A stretch of 64,000 nucleotides of DNA from Pseudoxanthomonas sp. z9 (GCF_006542425.1 NZ_VFID01000003.1:248001-312000); one strand, 5' to 3'. Positions 10,704 to 20,374 are shown, counted from the first letter of the stretch. Program-made: numbers and translations. Notes: generated by a model from the sequence alone, not told the origin.

Positions 10704-11623
10704 AGCTTCTTCCGACCAGGGTGTTCCTCCCGGCCGCCGCGTTCCTGCTGTTGTCCGCGCTGTCTCCTGGCCGCGCCTGGGCGAACGATTCCACCGCCAC
10801 CTGCCCGGCCGAACCGCGCTGGGACGATCCGGCCACGCCGCTGCGCCTGCACGGCAATACCTGGTTCGTCGGCACCTGCGGCATCAGCGCGCTGCTGATC
10901 ACCTCGCCGCAGGGACATGTCCTGATCGACAGCGGCACCGCCGCGGGCGGGCGCCAGGTGCTGGCCAACATCCGCGCGCTCGGATTCCGCCCGGAAGACG
11001 TGCGCGCCATCGTGATCTCGCACGAGCATTTCGATCACGTCGGCGGCCTGGCCGATCTGCAGCGGGCCACCGGCGCGCCGGTCCTGGCGCGCGAACCGGC
11101 CGCCGCCACGCTGCGCCGTGGCGCCAATGACCGCAGCGATCCCCAGTTCGGGCAACTCGAATCCTTCGCGCCGGTCGCCAACGTGCGCACCATCGGCGAC
11201 GAGGAAACCGTCACCGTCGGTCCGCTGTCGCTGAAGTCCATTCCCACGCCGGGCCATACCCCGGGCGCGGCGTCCTGGACCTGGCGTTCCTGCGATGGCG
11301 GCGAGTGCCGCCAGTTCGTCTATGCCGACAGTCTCTCCGCGTTCTCCAGCGACCAGTACCGTTTCGGCGACGAGCAGGCCCATCCCGGTTACGTCGCCGC
11401 CTTCCGGCAAGCCCTGGATCGGGTCGCCGCGCTGGACTGCGACATCCTGGTGACGCCGCATCCGTCCGCCAGCCGCCTGTGGTCCCGCGTCGGCCCCGGC
11501 GCCAGCGAACCGCTCGCGAATACCAACGCCTGCCGCGACTACGCGCAGTCCGCGCGCGAACGCCTGGACAAGCGCCTGGCCGACGAAGCCGCTCCCGTTC
11601 CCGCGAACTCCCCACGCCCATGA
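10700..11623 (+). CDS. Subclass B3 metallo-beta-lactamase
   Basis: A 307-residue exported metallo-hydrolase; signal peptide about residues 1-28. All B3-type zinc ligands are visible: HEHFDH supplies His108, His110, Asp112 and His113, PGHTPGA supplies His186, and TPHPSA supplies His254. The B3 hallmarks of no zinc-ligand Cys, and [11 protein letters not shown] followed by [16 protein letters not shown], are present. By family knowledge such enzymes hydrolyse penicillins, cephalosporins and often carbapenems; activity here is inferred. The ATG at 10700 overlaps the VOC gene stop and the stop overlaps the roxA ATG, so it sits inside a tightly packed chromosomal operon with no mobile element nearby. 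Confidence 0.88.
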   Translation: MKLLPTRVFLPAAAFLLLSALSPGRAWANDSTATCPAEPRWDDPATPLRLHGNTWFVGTCGISALLITSPQGHVLIDSGTAAGGRQVLANIRALGFRPEDVRAIVISHEHFDHVGGLADLQRATGAPVLAREPAAATLRRGANDRSDPQFGQLESFAPVANVRTIGDEETVTVGPLSLKSIPTPGHTPGAASWTWRSCDGGECRQFVYADSLSAFSSDQYRFGDEQAHPGYVAAFRQALDRVAALDCDILVTPHPSASRLWSRVGPGASEPLANTNACRDYAQSARERLDKRLADEAAPVPANSPRP

Positions 11624-12798
11624 TCGAAGTCCACGCCACCGCCAAGCATTTCCTCGGCATGCCCGCCGCGCGTTTCCTGCGCGAGTACTGGCAGAAGAAG
11701 CCCTTGCTTATCCGCAACGCGTTCGCGCATTTCCAGTCGCCCATCCAGCCGGACGACCTGGCCGGCCTGGCCTGCGAGGAAGGCGCGCTCTCGCGCATCG
11801 TCATGCACGATCGCGAACGCGACGCCTGGACCCTGCGCACCGGCCCGTTCCAGGAAGAGGAGTTCCCCGGCATGCCACACCACGACTGGACCCTGCTGGT
11901 GCAGGACGTGGACAAGTGGGATCCGGACGTGCGCGCGTTGCTGGCGCATTTCGATTTCCTGCCGCGTTGGCGGCTGGACGACATCATGATCAGCTTCGCC
12001 GCCACCGGCGGCTCGGTCGGCGCGCACGTGGATCAGTACGACGTGTTCCTGCTGCAGGCGCAGGGCCAGCGCCGCTGGCAGATCGACGGCGGCGAGAATC
12101 CGCCGCTCGGCTTCCGCGACGACGTCGAGCTCAAGCTGCTGCGCGAGTTCACGCCCACCCACGACTGGGTGCTGGATCCGGGCGACATGCTGTACCTGCC
12201 GCCGGCCGTGCCCCACCACGGCGTGGCGGTGAATCCGTGCCTGACCATCTCCGTGGGCATGCGCGCGCCCTCCTCCGCCGAACTGATCAGCGACTACCTC
12301 GACACCCTGGTGGCCGATGCCGACGACAGCCTGCGCTACCACGACGAGGATCTGGCGCCGCCGCGCGATCCCAACGAAATCGACGCCGCGGCGATGACCC
12401 GGGTGGTCGAGGCGCTGAATGTGCTGCGCATGAACGATCCGGATCGCCTGGGCGACTGGTTCGGCCGTTTCATCACCACCTATCGCGCCGCCGGCGATGT
12501 CGCGCCCGCGCCGGAACAGCGCTCGCGCATCGAAATCGAATGGGATCTCGAACACGGCGCGCGGCTGTACCGCCATCCGTTCTCCCGGCTGGCCTGGCGG
12601 CGCGCGCGCAAGGGCGCGACCCTGTTCTGCTCGGGCCACGATTACGCAATGCCGGTGGCGGACGCGCGCACCCTGGCCGCGGCGGAGACGCTTGACGGCC
12701 ACGGCTACGCCGGCCTGTCGGCCACCGGCCGCGACGCGGTGATGGCGCTGCTCGCCCAGGGCCATTACCAACTGGTGCTGGCGGGAGAAGAGGATTGA
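11620..12798 (+). CDS. roxA: Ribosomal protein uL16 3-hydroxylase (JmjC/cupin oxygenase)
   Basis: A 392-residue Fe(II)/2-oxoglutarate oxygenase of the YcfD/RoxA group, which hydroxylates an arginine of ribosomal protein uL16 (L16). The JmjC metal triad is His136 and Asp138 in [10 protein letters not shown], and a histidine of VPHHG (199-200). [14 protein letters not shown] and the C-terminal winged-helix part with [17 protein letters not shown] fit the family, as does length (E. coli YcfD 373). The ATG at 11620 overlaps the beta-lactamase stop; the open frame upstream of it is the beta-lactamase gene read out of phase. The stop overlaps the next gene's TTG start. Confidence 0.88.
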   Translation: MIEVHATAKHFLGMPAARFLREYWQKKPLLIRNAFAHFQSPIQPDDLAGLACEEGALSRIVMHDRERDAWTLRTGPFQEEEFPGMPHHDWTLLVQDVDKWDPDVRALLAHFDFLPRWRLDDIMISFAATGGSVGAHVDQYDVFLLQAQGQRRWQIDGGENPPLGFRDDVELKLLREFTPTHDWVLDPGDMLYLPPAVPHHGVAVNPCLTISVGMRAPSSAELISDYLDTLVADADDSLRYHDEDLAPPRDPNEIDAAAMTRVVEALNVLRMNDPDRLGDWFGRFITTYRAAGDVAPAPEQRSRIEIEWDLEHGARLYRHPFSRLAWRRARKGATLFCSGHDYAMPVADARTLAAAETLDGHGYAGLSATGRDAVMALLAQGHYQLVLAGEED

Positions 12799-13703
12799 AC
12801 ACCGCCGGCTTCCGGGTCGAGCCGGTCGAGTACGCCCTGCAGCGGGACGATCTGCTGCGGGTGCGCGAAACCGTGTTCGTGCAGGAACAGCAGGTCCCGC
12901 TCGAAGAGGAACGCGACGCCATGGATCCGCTCTGCCGGCACGTACTGGCGCGTGATGACGCCGGCAGGCCCATCGGCACCGGGCGACTGACCCCGGAACA
13001 CCGGATTGGCCGGATGGCGGTCCTGCGGGAATGGCGTGGGCGCGGTGTCGGCGATGCCCTGCTGGCCGCGCTGCTGGCCGAGGCGCGCCAGCGCCGCCTG
13101 CCGGAACTGACCCTCAACGCCCAGGTCAGCGCCGAAACCTTCTATGCCCGGCATGGGTTCGTGCCCTACGGCCCGCGCTTCCACGAGGCCGGGATCGAGC
13201 ACCAGGCCATGCGCCGGCGCCTGGACGGGGCCACCGCCATCGAGGACGTGGCCGGGGCCCGGGCCACCTTCCTCGCCCTGGCCGGCGACAGCCACCGCCG
13301 GCTGCGGATCTACAGCCGGGACCTGGAACCGGGCCTGTTCGATGCCCCGGAGGTGCTGGACGCCCTGCGCCGGCTGGCGACCCGCCCCGGCGCGGTGGAA
13401 ATCCAGGTGCTGCTGCAGGAAGCCGGCGCTCCCCAGCGCCGGCAGGCACCGCTGCTGCCATTGGCCCAGCGCCTGCCCAGCGTGTTCCTGTTCCGCGAAG
13501 TGCACGACCCGGTGGACCGCAACTATCCCTCGGCCTATCTCGTCAACGACGCCGATGGCTACTACTTCCGCCCGCTGGGGCATCGTTTCGACGGCGAAGC
13601 GGACCTGGACGCGGCCGGCCGCGCGCGCCAGCTGCGCGAGGAATTCGCCCACGTGTGGGAACGCGCCCGCCCGTGCACCGAGTATCGCGCGCTGGGACTG
13701 TAA
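12795..13703 (+). CDS. GNAT N-acetyltransferase with C-terminal DUF7931-like domain
   Basis: A 302-residue two-part protein. Residues 1-140 form a GNAT domain: VFVQEQQVPLEEERDAMD, then the acetyl-CoA loop RMAVLREWRGRGVGDALLAALL and NAQVSAETFYARHGF. Residues 150-302 form a second domain of the type found attached to such acetyltransferases in xanthomonads (RRLRIYSRDLEPGLFDAPEVLDALRRL, later FREVHDPVDRNYPSAYLVND). The start appears to be a TTG at 12795 overlapping the roxA stop (TTGA); no in-frame ATG closer to the N-terminus preserves the fold. Acceptor substrate unknown. Confidence 0.75.
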   Translation: MNTAGFRVEPVEYALQRDDLLRVRETVFVQEQQVPLEEERDAMDPLCRHVLARDDAGRPIGTGRLTPEHRIGRMAVLREWRGRGVGDALLAALLAEARQRRLPELTLNAQVSAETFYARHGFVPYGPRFHEAGIEHQAMRRRLDGATAIEDVAGARATFLALAGDSHRRLRIYSRDLEPGLFDAPEVLDALRRLATRPGAVEIQVLLQEAGAPQRRQAPLLPLAQRLPSVFLFREVHDPVDRNYPSAYLVNDADGYYFRPLGHRFDGEADLDAAGRARQLREEFAHVWERARPCTEYRALGL

Positions 13704-13826
13704 CCTTCTCCACGCGAGGTTGCGGAAATCCGCGGGAATCGCGTCGATTGTGTCCGGTTTGTCATCCGCGTGGCCCAGACTGCGCCTTTAGTCCAATACC
13801 TTTATGCCCCGTTCCCGCCTTGCGGG

Positions 13827-13832
13827 TATAAT
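13827..13832 (+). promoter_or_regulatory. Consensus -10 element upstream of sucA
   Basis: A perfect TATAAT stands in GGGTATAATTTTGGGG within the 222-base gap between the GNAT gene and sucA, about 95 bases before the chosen sucA start. No good -35 is seen 16-18 bases upstream, so activator dependence or a weak -35 is possible. It is the only consensus -10 I noticed in the gap. Confidence 0.5.
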
Positions 13833-13925
13833 TTTGGGGTTGTCTTCCGCCCGCGCGGGCCCACATCGAATCCGCCGACCCCGTCCCTCCAAGACCATTC
13901 CGACAGCAAGCACCTCATCGCCATC

Positions 13926-16757
13926 GTGGACAATCTCCTGAAGCAGTTTGCGCAATCCTCGCAACTCAACGGAGGCAATGCCTCCTACGTCGAAGACCTG
14001 TACGAGCAATACCTGGTCGACCCGGACAGCGTGGGTCCCAAATGGAAGGCCTACTTCGACGGTTTCAAGGGCCGCGAGGCCGGTGACGTGCCCCACTCGG
14101 TGGTCATCGAGCAGATTGCCGCGGCCTCGCGCCAGGCAGCGAACAATGGCCATGTGGCGGCCCCGGCCGGCGGCGACGAGCGCGAGCGCAATGTCGGCCG
14201 CCTGATCACCGCCTACCGTTCGCGCGGCCATCTGGGCGCCAACCTGGACCCCCTGGGCCTGAGCCCGCCGATGAATCCGCCGGATCTCGGCTTGGCCTTC
14301 CATGACCTGTCCGACAAGGATCTGGACAGCGAATTCAGCACCGGCAACGTGGCCGGCCAGCCGCGCATGAAGCTGCGCGACCTGCTGACCCGCCTGAAGG
14401 CCGCCTATACCGGCTCGATCGGCGCCGAATTCATGCATATCCCCGAGGTCGAGCAGCGCCAGTGGCTGTACCAGCGGCTGGAAGCGGCCGCCGGCAACTA
14501 CGGCCTGGACGCGGCGGCCAAGCAGCGCACCCTGGAGCGGTTGACCGCCGCCGAGGGCCTGGAGCGCTACCTGCACACCAAGTACGTCGGCCAGAAGCGC
14601 TTCTCGCTGGAAGGCGGCGATTCGCTGATCCCGCTGCTGGACACGCTGATCCACCGCGCCGGTGCCGGCGCGGTCAAGGACATCGTGGTCGGCATGGCCC
14701 ACCGCGGCCGCCTCAACGTGCTGGTCAACACGCTGGGCAAGAGCCCGCGCAAGCTGTTCGACGAGTTCGAGGGCAAGTTCGAGCACGACAACAGCCTGGC
14801 CCACGCCGGCGACGTGAAGTACCACATGGGCTTCTCGGCCGACATCGCCACCCCCGGCGGTCCGGTCCACCTGGCACTGGCCTTCAACCCCTCGCACCTG
14901 GAAATCGTCGATCCGGTCGTGGCCGGCAGCGTGCGTTCGCGCCAGGAGCGCCGCAACGACACCTCCCGCCAGGCGGTGCTGCCGATCATCATGCACGGCG
15001 ACGCCGCGTTCGCCGGCCAGGGCGTGGTGATGGAACTGTTCCAGATGTCGCAGGCGCGCGGTTTCGCGGTCGGCGGCACCCTGCATGTCGTCATCAACAA
15101 CCAGATCGGCTTCACCACCAGCGCCCGCGATGACGCCCGCTCCACCCTGTACTGCACCGACGTGGCCAAGATGATCGGCGCCCCGGTGCTGCACGTGAAC
15201 GGCGACGATCCGGAAGCGGTGGTGTTCTGCGCCAACCTGGCCTACGAGTTCCGCCAGCAGTTCAAGAAGGACGTGGTCATCGACCTGGTCTGCTATCGCC
15301 GCCACGGCCACAACGAAGCCGACGAGCCGGCGGCGACCCAGCCGCTGATGTACCAGACCATCCGCAAGCACCCGACCACCCGCGAGCTGTATGCGGCCAA
15401 GCTGGAAGGCGCCGGCGTGGTGCCCGCCGAAGGCGGCAAGGCGCTGGTCGATCAGTACCGCGACAAGCTGGATTCGGGCGAATACACCACCGAGCTGGCC
15501 AAGCAGAAGGGCGACGAACTGGCGATCGACTGGTCGAAGTACGTGTCCGGCAAGCTCAGCGATCCGGTCGACACCAAGGTCAAGCGCAAGGCGCTGGATT
15601 CGCTGGCCAAGATCATCAACACCATTCCGGCCGGGGTGACCCTGCATCCGCGCGTGGCCAAGATCTACGACGATCGCGCCAAGATGGCTTCCGGCGAACT
15701 GCCCGGCGACTGGGGCTTCGCCGAGAACCTGGCCTACGCCACCCTGCTGGCGGAAGGCAACGGCCTGCGCCTGGTCGGCCAGGATGCGGGCCGCGGCACC
15801 TTCTTCCATCGCCACGCAATCCTGCACGATCAGAAGACCGACAGCTATTTCCTGCCGCTGCGGCAGCTGGTGGAATCTCCGGAGCAGGCCACGATCATCG
15901 ATTCGCTGCTCAGCGAAGAAGCGGTGATGGCGTTCGAATACGGCTTCTCCACCACCGATCCCAACACGCTGTGCATCTGGGAAGCGCAGTTCGGCGACTT
16001 CGCCAACGGCGCGCAGGTGGTGATCGATCAGTTCATCGCCGCCGGCGAGGCCAAGTGGGGACGGGTCAGTGGCCTGACCCTGCTGCTTCCGCATGGCTAC
16101 GAAGGCCAGGGCCCCGAGCACAGCTCGGCCCGCCTGGAGCGCTTCCTGCAGCTGTGCGCGCTGGAGAACATGCTGGTCTGCGTGCCGACCACGCCCGCGC
16201 AGGCCTACCACATGCTGCGCCGGCAGATGCGCATGACCACCCGCAAGCCGCTGGTGGTGATGACGCCGAAGTCGCTGCTGCGCCACAAGCTGGCCGTGTC
16301 CACCCTGGACGAACTGGCCAACGGCGAGTTCCAGCACCTGATTCCGGACAACGCCGCCGACCCGAAGAAGGTCAAGCGCGTCGTGCTGTGCTCGGGCAAG
16401 GTCTACTACGACCTGCTGGAAGACCAGCAGAAGCGCGGTCAGGACGACGTCGCGCTGGTCCGCATCGAACAGCTGTACCCGTTCCCGCGTCCGCAGCTGG
16501 CCGCCGAGCTCAAGCGCTTCGGCAAGGCCACCGACGTGGTCTGGTGCCAGGAAGAGCCGCAGAACCAGGGCGCGTGGTACCAGATCCGCCACCACCTCAA
16601 CGCCTGCCTGGGCGAGAAGCAGAGCCTGCACTACGCCGGCCGCCCGCGCTCGCCCTCGCCCGCCGCCGGCCATTTCGCCGAGCACGTCGAGGAACAGCTG
16701 AAGCTGGTCGCCGACGCGCTGGTCAACAAGTTCGAAAACGACGTGGTCGCCGAGTAA
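13926..16757 (+). CDS. sucA: 2-Oxoglutarate dehydrogenase E1 component
   Basis: Thiamine-diphosphate E1 enzyme that decarboxylates 2-oxoglutarate and hands succinyl to SucB in the TCA cycle. From the GTG at 13926 the protein has 943 residues (E. coli 933) and begins DNLLKQFAQSSQLNGGN, the usual N-terminus in this lineage; the frame is open for 156 more bases upstream, but that part has no family similarity. Motifs: GMAHRGRLNVLVN near residue 258, the ThDP-binding GDAAFAGQGVVME near 358, and IWEAQFGDFANGAQVV in the transketolase-like half. No strong ribosome binding site precedes the GTG. sucB starts 60 bases after the stop. Confidence 0.95.
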   Translation: MDNLLKQFAQSSQLNGGNASYVEDLYEQYLVDPDSVGPKWKAYFDGFKGREAGDVPHSVVIEQIAAASRQAANNGHVAAPAGGDERERNVGRLITAYRSRGHLGANLDPLGLSPPMNPPDLGLAFHDLSDKDLDSEFSTGNVAGQPRMKLRDLLTRLKAAYTGSIGAEFMHIPEVEQRQWLYQRLEAAAGNYGLDAAAKQRTLERLTAAEGLERYLHTKYVGQKRFSLEGGDSLIPLLDTLIHRAGAGAVKDIVVGMAHRGRLNVLVNTLGKSPRKLFDEFEGKFEHDNSLAHAGDVKYHMGFSADIATPGGPVHLALAFNPSHLEIVDPVVAGSVRSRQERRNDTSRQAVLPIIMHGDAAFAGQGVVMELFQMSQARGFAVGGTLHVVINNQIGFTTSARDDARSTLYCTDVAKMIGAPVLHVNGDDPEAVVFCANLAYEFRQQFKKDVVIDLVCYRRHGHNEADEPAATQPLMYQTIRKHPTTRELYAAKLEGAGVVPAEGGKALVDQYRDKLDSGEYTTELAKQKGDELAIDWSKYVSGKLSDPVDTKVKRKALDSLAKIINTIPAGVTLHPRVAKIYDDRAKMASGELPGDWGFAENLAYATLLAEGNGLRLVGQDAGRGTFFHRHAILHDQKTDSYFLPLRQLVESPEQATIIDSLLSEEAVMAFEYGFSTTDPNTLCIWEAQFGDFANGAQVVIDQFIAAGEAKWGRVSGLTLLLPHGYEGQGPEHSSARLERFLQLCALENMLVCVPTTPAQAYHMLRRQMRMTTRKPLVVMTPKSLLRHKLAVSTLDELANGEFQHLIPDNAADPKKVKRVVLCSGKVYYDLLEDQQKRGQDDVALVRIEQLYPFPRPQLAAELKRFGKATDVVWCQEEPQNQGAWYQIRHHLNACLGEKQSLHYAGRPRSPSPAAGHFAEHVEEQLKLVADALVNKFENDVVAE

Positions 16758-16817
16758 GCGGCGCCCGCATTCCACCCTTCAAAGCACGCCACCAAAAAAA
16801 ACAGGACGCCTCCATCC

Positions 16818-18041
16818 ATGGCCACTGAAGTCAAAGTTCCGGTTCTCCCCGAATCCGTCTCCGACGCCACCATCGCCACCTGGCACAAGAAGGTCGGCGA
16901 CGCGGTCAAGCGCGACGAGAACCTGCTGGATCTGGAAACCGACAAGGTCGTGCTCGAAGTGCCGTCCCCGGTCGACGGCGTGATCAAGGAAATCAAGTTC
17001 AAGGAAGGCGACACCGTGACCAGCCAGCAGCTGCTGGCGATCATCGAGGAAGGCGCGGTCGCCGCCGCTGCCGCGCCGGCCGCCGAGGCACCCAAGGCCG
17101 AAGCCCCGAAGGCCGCGGCGCCCGCCGCCGCTGCTCCTGCTCCTGCTCAGGCCGCCAAATCCGCCCCGGCCCCCGCCGCCACCGCCGGCGTCGAGTCCCT
17201 GCCGCCGGGTGCGCGCTTCACCGCCGTCACCCAGGGCATCGATCCGTCGCAGGTCGAAGGCACCGGTCGTCGCGGCGCGGTCACCAAGGAAGACCTGGTC
17301 AACTACGCCAGCGGCAAGACCGCCGGCGTGTCCGGTGGCGCCCGTCCGGAAGAGCGCGTGCCGATGACCCGCATCCGCGCCCGCATCGCCGAGCGCCTGA
17401 TGCAGTCCAAGAACTCCATCGCCATGCTGACCTCGTTCAACGAGGTCAACCTGGGCAAGGTCATGGCGATGCGCAAGGAACTGGGCGAATCGTTCGAGAA
17501 GGCCAACGGCATCAAGCTGGGCTTCATGAGCTTCTTCGCCAAGGCCGCCGCCAACGCGCTGCAGCGCCATCCGGTGGTCAACGCCTCGGTCGACGGCAAC
17601 GACATCATCTACCACGGCTACGCCGACATCTCGATCGCCGTGTCCACCGACAAGGGCCTGGTCACCCCGGTGCTGCGCAACGTCGAGCGCCAGAGCTTCG
17701 CCGACATCGAAAAGGGCATCGCCGACTACGCCAAGAAGGCGCGTGACGGCAAGCTGGGCCTGGAAGACCTGCAGGGCGGCACCTTCACCATCACCAACGG
17801 CGGCACCTTCGGTTCGCTGATGTCCACCCCGATCGTCAACCCGCCGCAGAGCGCCATCCTCGGCATGCACGCGATCAAGGAACGCGCCATCGTCGAGAAC
17901 GGCCAGGTCGTGGCCGCGCCGATGATGTACATCGCGCTGTCCTACGATCACCGCATCATCGACGGCAAGGACGCGGTGCTGTTCCTGGTCGACATCAAGA
18001 ACCAGCTGGAAAACCCGCACCGCATGCTGCTTGGCATGTAA
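16818..18041 (+). CDS. sucB: Dihydrolipoyllysine succinyltransferase, E2 of 2-oxoglutarate dehydrogenase
   Basis: A 407-residue E2 with three parts: a lipoyl domain (lipoylated Lys43 in [10 protein letters not shown]), an Ala/Pro linker from about 80 to 125, a peripheral-subunit-binding domain ([20 protein letters not shown]), and the catalytic acyltransferase core ending with [13 protein letters not shown] (His378, Asp382). It transfers succinyl from E1 to coenzyme A and forms the core of the complex. Length equals E. coli SucB (405). It lies between sucA and lpdA, and the three genes supply all subunits of the complex. Confidence 0.95.
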   Translation: MATEVKVPVLPESVSDATIATWHKKVGDAVKRDENLLDLETDKVVLEVPSPVDGVIKEIKFKEGDTVTSQQLLAIIEEGAVAAAAAPAAEAPKAEAPKAAAPAAAAPAPAQAAKSAPAPAATAGVESLPPGARFTAVTQGIDPSQVEGTGRRGAVTKEDLVNYASGKTAGVSGGARPEERVPMTRIRARIAERLMQSKNSIAMLTSFNEVNLGKVMAMRKELGESFEKANGIKLGFMSFFAKAAANALQRHPVVNASVDGNDIIYHGYADISIAVSTDKGLVTPVLRNVERQSFADIEKGIADYAKKARDGKLGLEDLQGGTFTITNGGTFGSLMSTPIVNPPQSAILGMHAIKERAIVENGQVVAAPMMYIALSYDHRIIDGKDAVLFLVDIKNQLENPHRMLLGM

Positions 18042-18046
18042 GCGAC

Positions 18047-18130
18047 GGGAATCGGGAATGGAGAATCGGGAATCGTCAAAGCCCGCTCCATCCCGCTTTT
18101 GCGATTCCCCATTCCCAATTCACCATTCCC
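18047..18130. repeat. Intergenic inverted repeat of the GGGAATCGGGAATGG type, between sucB and lpdA
   Basis: The gap between sucB and lpdA is almost wholly filled by an imperfect inverted repeat. The left arm is built of GGGAATCGGGAATGGAGAATC-like blocks and the right arm of their complement (GATTCCCCATTCCC), with about 25 bases between. It belongs to the same family as the element at 19592-19727. It can form an mRNA hairpin that might stabilise or partly terminate the sucAB message. Confidence 0.75.
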
Positions 18131-18143
18131 GTGTGAGCGAAGC

Positions 18144-19586
18144 ATGAGCGAACAACAACAATTCGACGTCGTCGTCATCGGTGCCGGTCCCGCCGGCTAT
18201 CACGCCGCCATCCGCGCCGCGCAGCTGGGCATGAAGGTCGCCTGCATCGACGCCGCGCTGGGCAAGGACGGCAAGCCGGCCCTGGGCGGCACCTGCCTGC
18301 GCGTGGGCTGCGTGCCCTCCAAGGCGCTGCTGGACAGCTCGCGCCAGTTCTACAACCTGCAGCACCTGTTCGGCGAGCACGGCATCAGCACCAAGGACGC
18401 CAAGATCGACGTCGCCACGATGGTGGGCCGCAAGGACAAGATCGTGAAGCAGTTCACCGGCGGCATCGCGATGCTGTTCAAGGCCAACAAGATCACCCCG
18501 TTCTACGGCTTCGGCCAGCTGCAGCCGGGCAACGTGGTCAAGGTCAAGCAGCACGACGGCAGCGAGGTCGAGCTCAAGGGCACCAACGTGATCCTGGCGG
18601 CCGGTTCTGATTCCATCGAACTGCCGTTCGCCAAGTTCGACAACGAATACATCGTCGACAACGTCGGCGCGCTCGACTTCACCGTCGTGCCCAAGCGCCT
18701 GGCCGTGATCGGCGCCGGCGTGATCGGCCTGGAACTGGGCAGCGTGTGGAAGCGCCTGGGCGCCGAAGTCACCATCCTGGAAGCCCTGCCCGATTTCCTC
18801 GCCGTCGCCGATGCCGAAGTGGCCAAGACCGCGGCGCGCGAATTCAAGAAGCAGGGCCTGGATATCCGCCTCGGCGCCAAGGTCAGCAAGACCGAAATCA
18901 CCGGCAAGGGCAAGACCAAGGAAGTCGTGGTCACCTACACCGATGCCGAAGGCGAGAAGACCCTGACCGTGGACAAGCTGCTGGTGGCCGTGGGCCGCCG
19001 CGCCGCCACCAAGGGCGTGCTGGCCGACGGTACCGGCGTGAAGCTCAACGAGCGCGGCCAGATCGAGGTCGACGAGCATTGCCACACCGGCGTCGACGGC
19101 GTCTGGGCGATCGGCGACTGCGTGCGCGGCCCGATGCTGGCGCACAAGGGTTTCGAGGAAGGCATCGCGGTGGCCGAACTGATCGCCGGCCTGCCCGGCC
19201 ACGTCAACTTCGACACCGTGCCGTGGGTGATCTACACCGAACCGGAAATCGCCTGGGTCGGCAAGACCGAGCAGCAGCTCAAGGCCGAAGGCACGCCGTA
19301 CAAGACCGGCAGCTTCCCGTTCGCCGCGATTGCCCGCGCCGTCGCGATGGGCGAGCCGGCGGGCTTCGTCAAGGTCATCGCCCACGCGGAAACCGACCGC
19401 GTGCTGGGCCTGCACCTGGTCGGCGTCGGCGTCTCGGAACTGGTGCACGAAGGCGTGCTGACCATGGAGTTCAACGGCTCGGCCGACGACCTGGCCCGCA
19501 TCTGCCACGCCCATCCGACCCTGTCCGAGGCCATCCACGACGCCGCCATGGCGGTGGACAAGCGTTCGATCCACAAGGCCAATTGA
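18144..19586 (+). CDS. lpdA: Dihydrolipoyl dehydrogenase (E3)
   Basis: A 480-residue FAD flavoprotein that reoxidises dihydrolipoamide of the 2-oxoglutarate dehydrogenase complex with NAD. The FAD site is VVIGAGPAGYHAAI (10-23); the redox disulfide is Cys51-Cys56 in GGTCLRVGCVPSK; the NAD domain has VIGAGVIGLELGSV; the catalytic histidine is His457 in HAHPTLSEA. The ATG at 18144 follows GAGCGAAGC; the open frame before it is the intergenic repeat. Position after sucB identifies it as the E3 for this complex, although the enzyme may also serve others. Confidence 0.95.
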   Translation: MSEQQQFDVVVIGAGPAGYHAAIRAAQLGMKVACIDAALGKDGKPALGGTCLRVGCVPSKALLDSSRQFYNLQHLFGEHGISTKDAKIDVATMVGRKDKIVKQFTGGIAMLFKANKITPFYGFGQLQPGNVVKVKQHDGSEVELKGTNVILAAGSDSIELPFAKFDNEYIVDNVGALDFTVVPKRLAVIGAGVIGLELGSVWKRLGAEVTILEALPDFLAVADAEVAKTAAREFKKQGLDIRLGAKVSKTEITGKGKTKEVVVTYTDAEGEKTLTVDKLLVAVGRRAATKGVLADGTGVKLNERGQIEVDEHCHTGVDGVWAIGDCVRGPMLAHKGFEEGIAVAELIAGLPGHVNFDTVPWVIYTEPEIAWVGKTEQQLKAEGTPYKTGSFPFAAIARAVAMGEPAGFVKVIAHAETDRVLGLHLVGVGVSELVHEGVLTMEFNGSADDLARICHAHPTLSEAIHDAAMAVDKRSIHKAN

Positions 19587-19591
19587 CAGCC

Positions 19592-19727
19592 GGGAATGGG
19601 GAATCGGGAATGGAGAATCGAAGGATGCTCCTTTCCATCCCCGCTCCCCGTTTCATACGACGCCGGGCAAGCCCGGCGTCGTGCGTTTCGGCTTTCCACG
19701 ATTCTCCATTCCCGATTCCCCATTCCC
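19592..19727. repeat. Composite element: perfect 29-bp inverted repeat enclosing a 12-bp-stem hairpin
   Basis: Immediately after lpdA, 19592-19620 (GGGAATGGGGAATCGGGAAT and on) is exactly complementary to 19699-19727. Inside the 78-base loop lies a second hairpin, ACGACGCCGGGC at 19657-19668 pairing with GCCCGGCGTCGT at 19671-19682 across two bases. The inner hairpin could act as terminator of the suc operon, although no U-run follows. The outer arms are the same repeat family as 18047-18130; a decayed arm is also visible near 27095-27119. Confidence 0.85.
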
Positions 19728-19731
19728 ATCC

Positions 19732-20325
19732 ATGAAAAGCATCTGTGTCTATTGCGGCTCCAATGCCGGCAGCAAGCCCCTTTACGCCGAACGCGCGGTC
19801 GCGCTGGGTGATCGCATCGCCTGCGAGGGGCTGCAACTGGTCTACGGCGGCGGCAACGTCGGCCTGATGGGGATCGTCGCCGATGCGGTGCTGGCCGGCG
19901 GAGGCGAGGTCGTCGGGGTGATTCCCGAGCAGTTGGTCAACTGGGAAGTCGCGCACAAGGGCGTGACCCGGCTGGAAGTGGTCGCCAACATGCACGAGCG
20001 CAAGAAGCGCATGTTCGACCTGTCCGACGCCTTCGTCGCCCTGCCCGGCGGCTTCGGTACCTTGGACGAGATGTTCGAAATGCTGACCTGGCGCCAGCTC
20101 GGCATCGGCGACAAGCCCTGCGCGTTCCTGGATGCCGATGGCTTCTATGCGCCACTGATGGGCATGATCGACCGCATGGTCGAAGAACGCTTCCTGCACC
20201 CTGACCAGCGCAAGGACCTGTGGCACGGCGAGGACCTCAGCGCGATGTTCGACTGGATGAATGCCTATCAGCCGGCCCAGGCGTCGAAATGGATGGATGA
20301 GAAGCGGCGCAAGTCACTGCGCTGA
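19732..20325 (+). CDS. LOG-family (TIGR00730) protein, predicted nucleotide phosphoribohydrolase
   Basis: A 197-residue Rossmann-fold protein with GGGNVGLMG near residue 41 and the family hallmark PGGFGTLDE, the latter with the catalytic Glu. Known relatives cleave nucleoside 5'-monophosphates (cytokinin riboside monophosphate in plants; AMP and others in bacteria) to base and ribose phosphate. The ATG at 19732 follows the composite inverted repeat directly, so the gene has little room for its own promoter other than inside that element. In bacteria the physiological role is mostly unsettled. Confidence 0.88.
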   Translation: MKSICVYCGSNAGSKPLYAERAVALGDRIACEGLQLVYGGGNVGLMGIVADAVLAGGGEVVGVIPEQLVNWEVAHKGVTRLEVVANMHERKKRMFDLSDAFVALPGGFGTLDEMFEMLTWRQLGIGDKPCAFLDADGFYAPLMGMIDRMVEERFLHPDQRKDLWHGEDLSAMFDWMNAYQPAQASKWMDEKRRKSLR

Positions 20326-20374
20326 GGCGACAGCCAAAGCACTTACCGCCGTCGTCCCGGGGAACGCCGGGAAC

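Noticed and set aside
10700-11623. Recently acquired resistance gene
   Set aside because: Base composition, overlaps with neighbours and absence of any integron, insertion sequence or att-like repeat argue for a resident chromosomal gene.
13788-16775. A 995-codon open frame antisense to sucA
   Set aside because: Its length mirrors the sucA frame because of codon phase in G+C-rich DNA. sucA shows strong family motifs, the antisense shows none.
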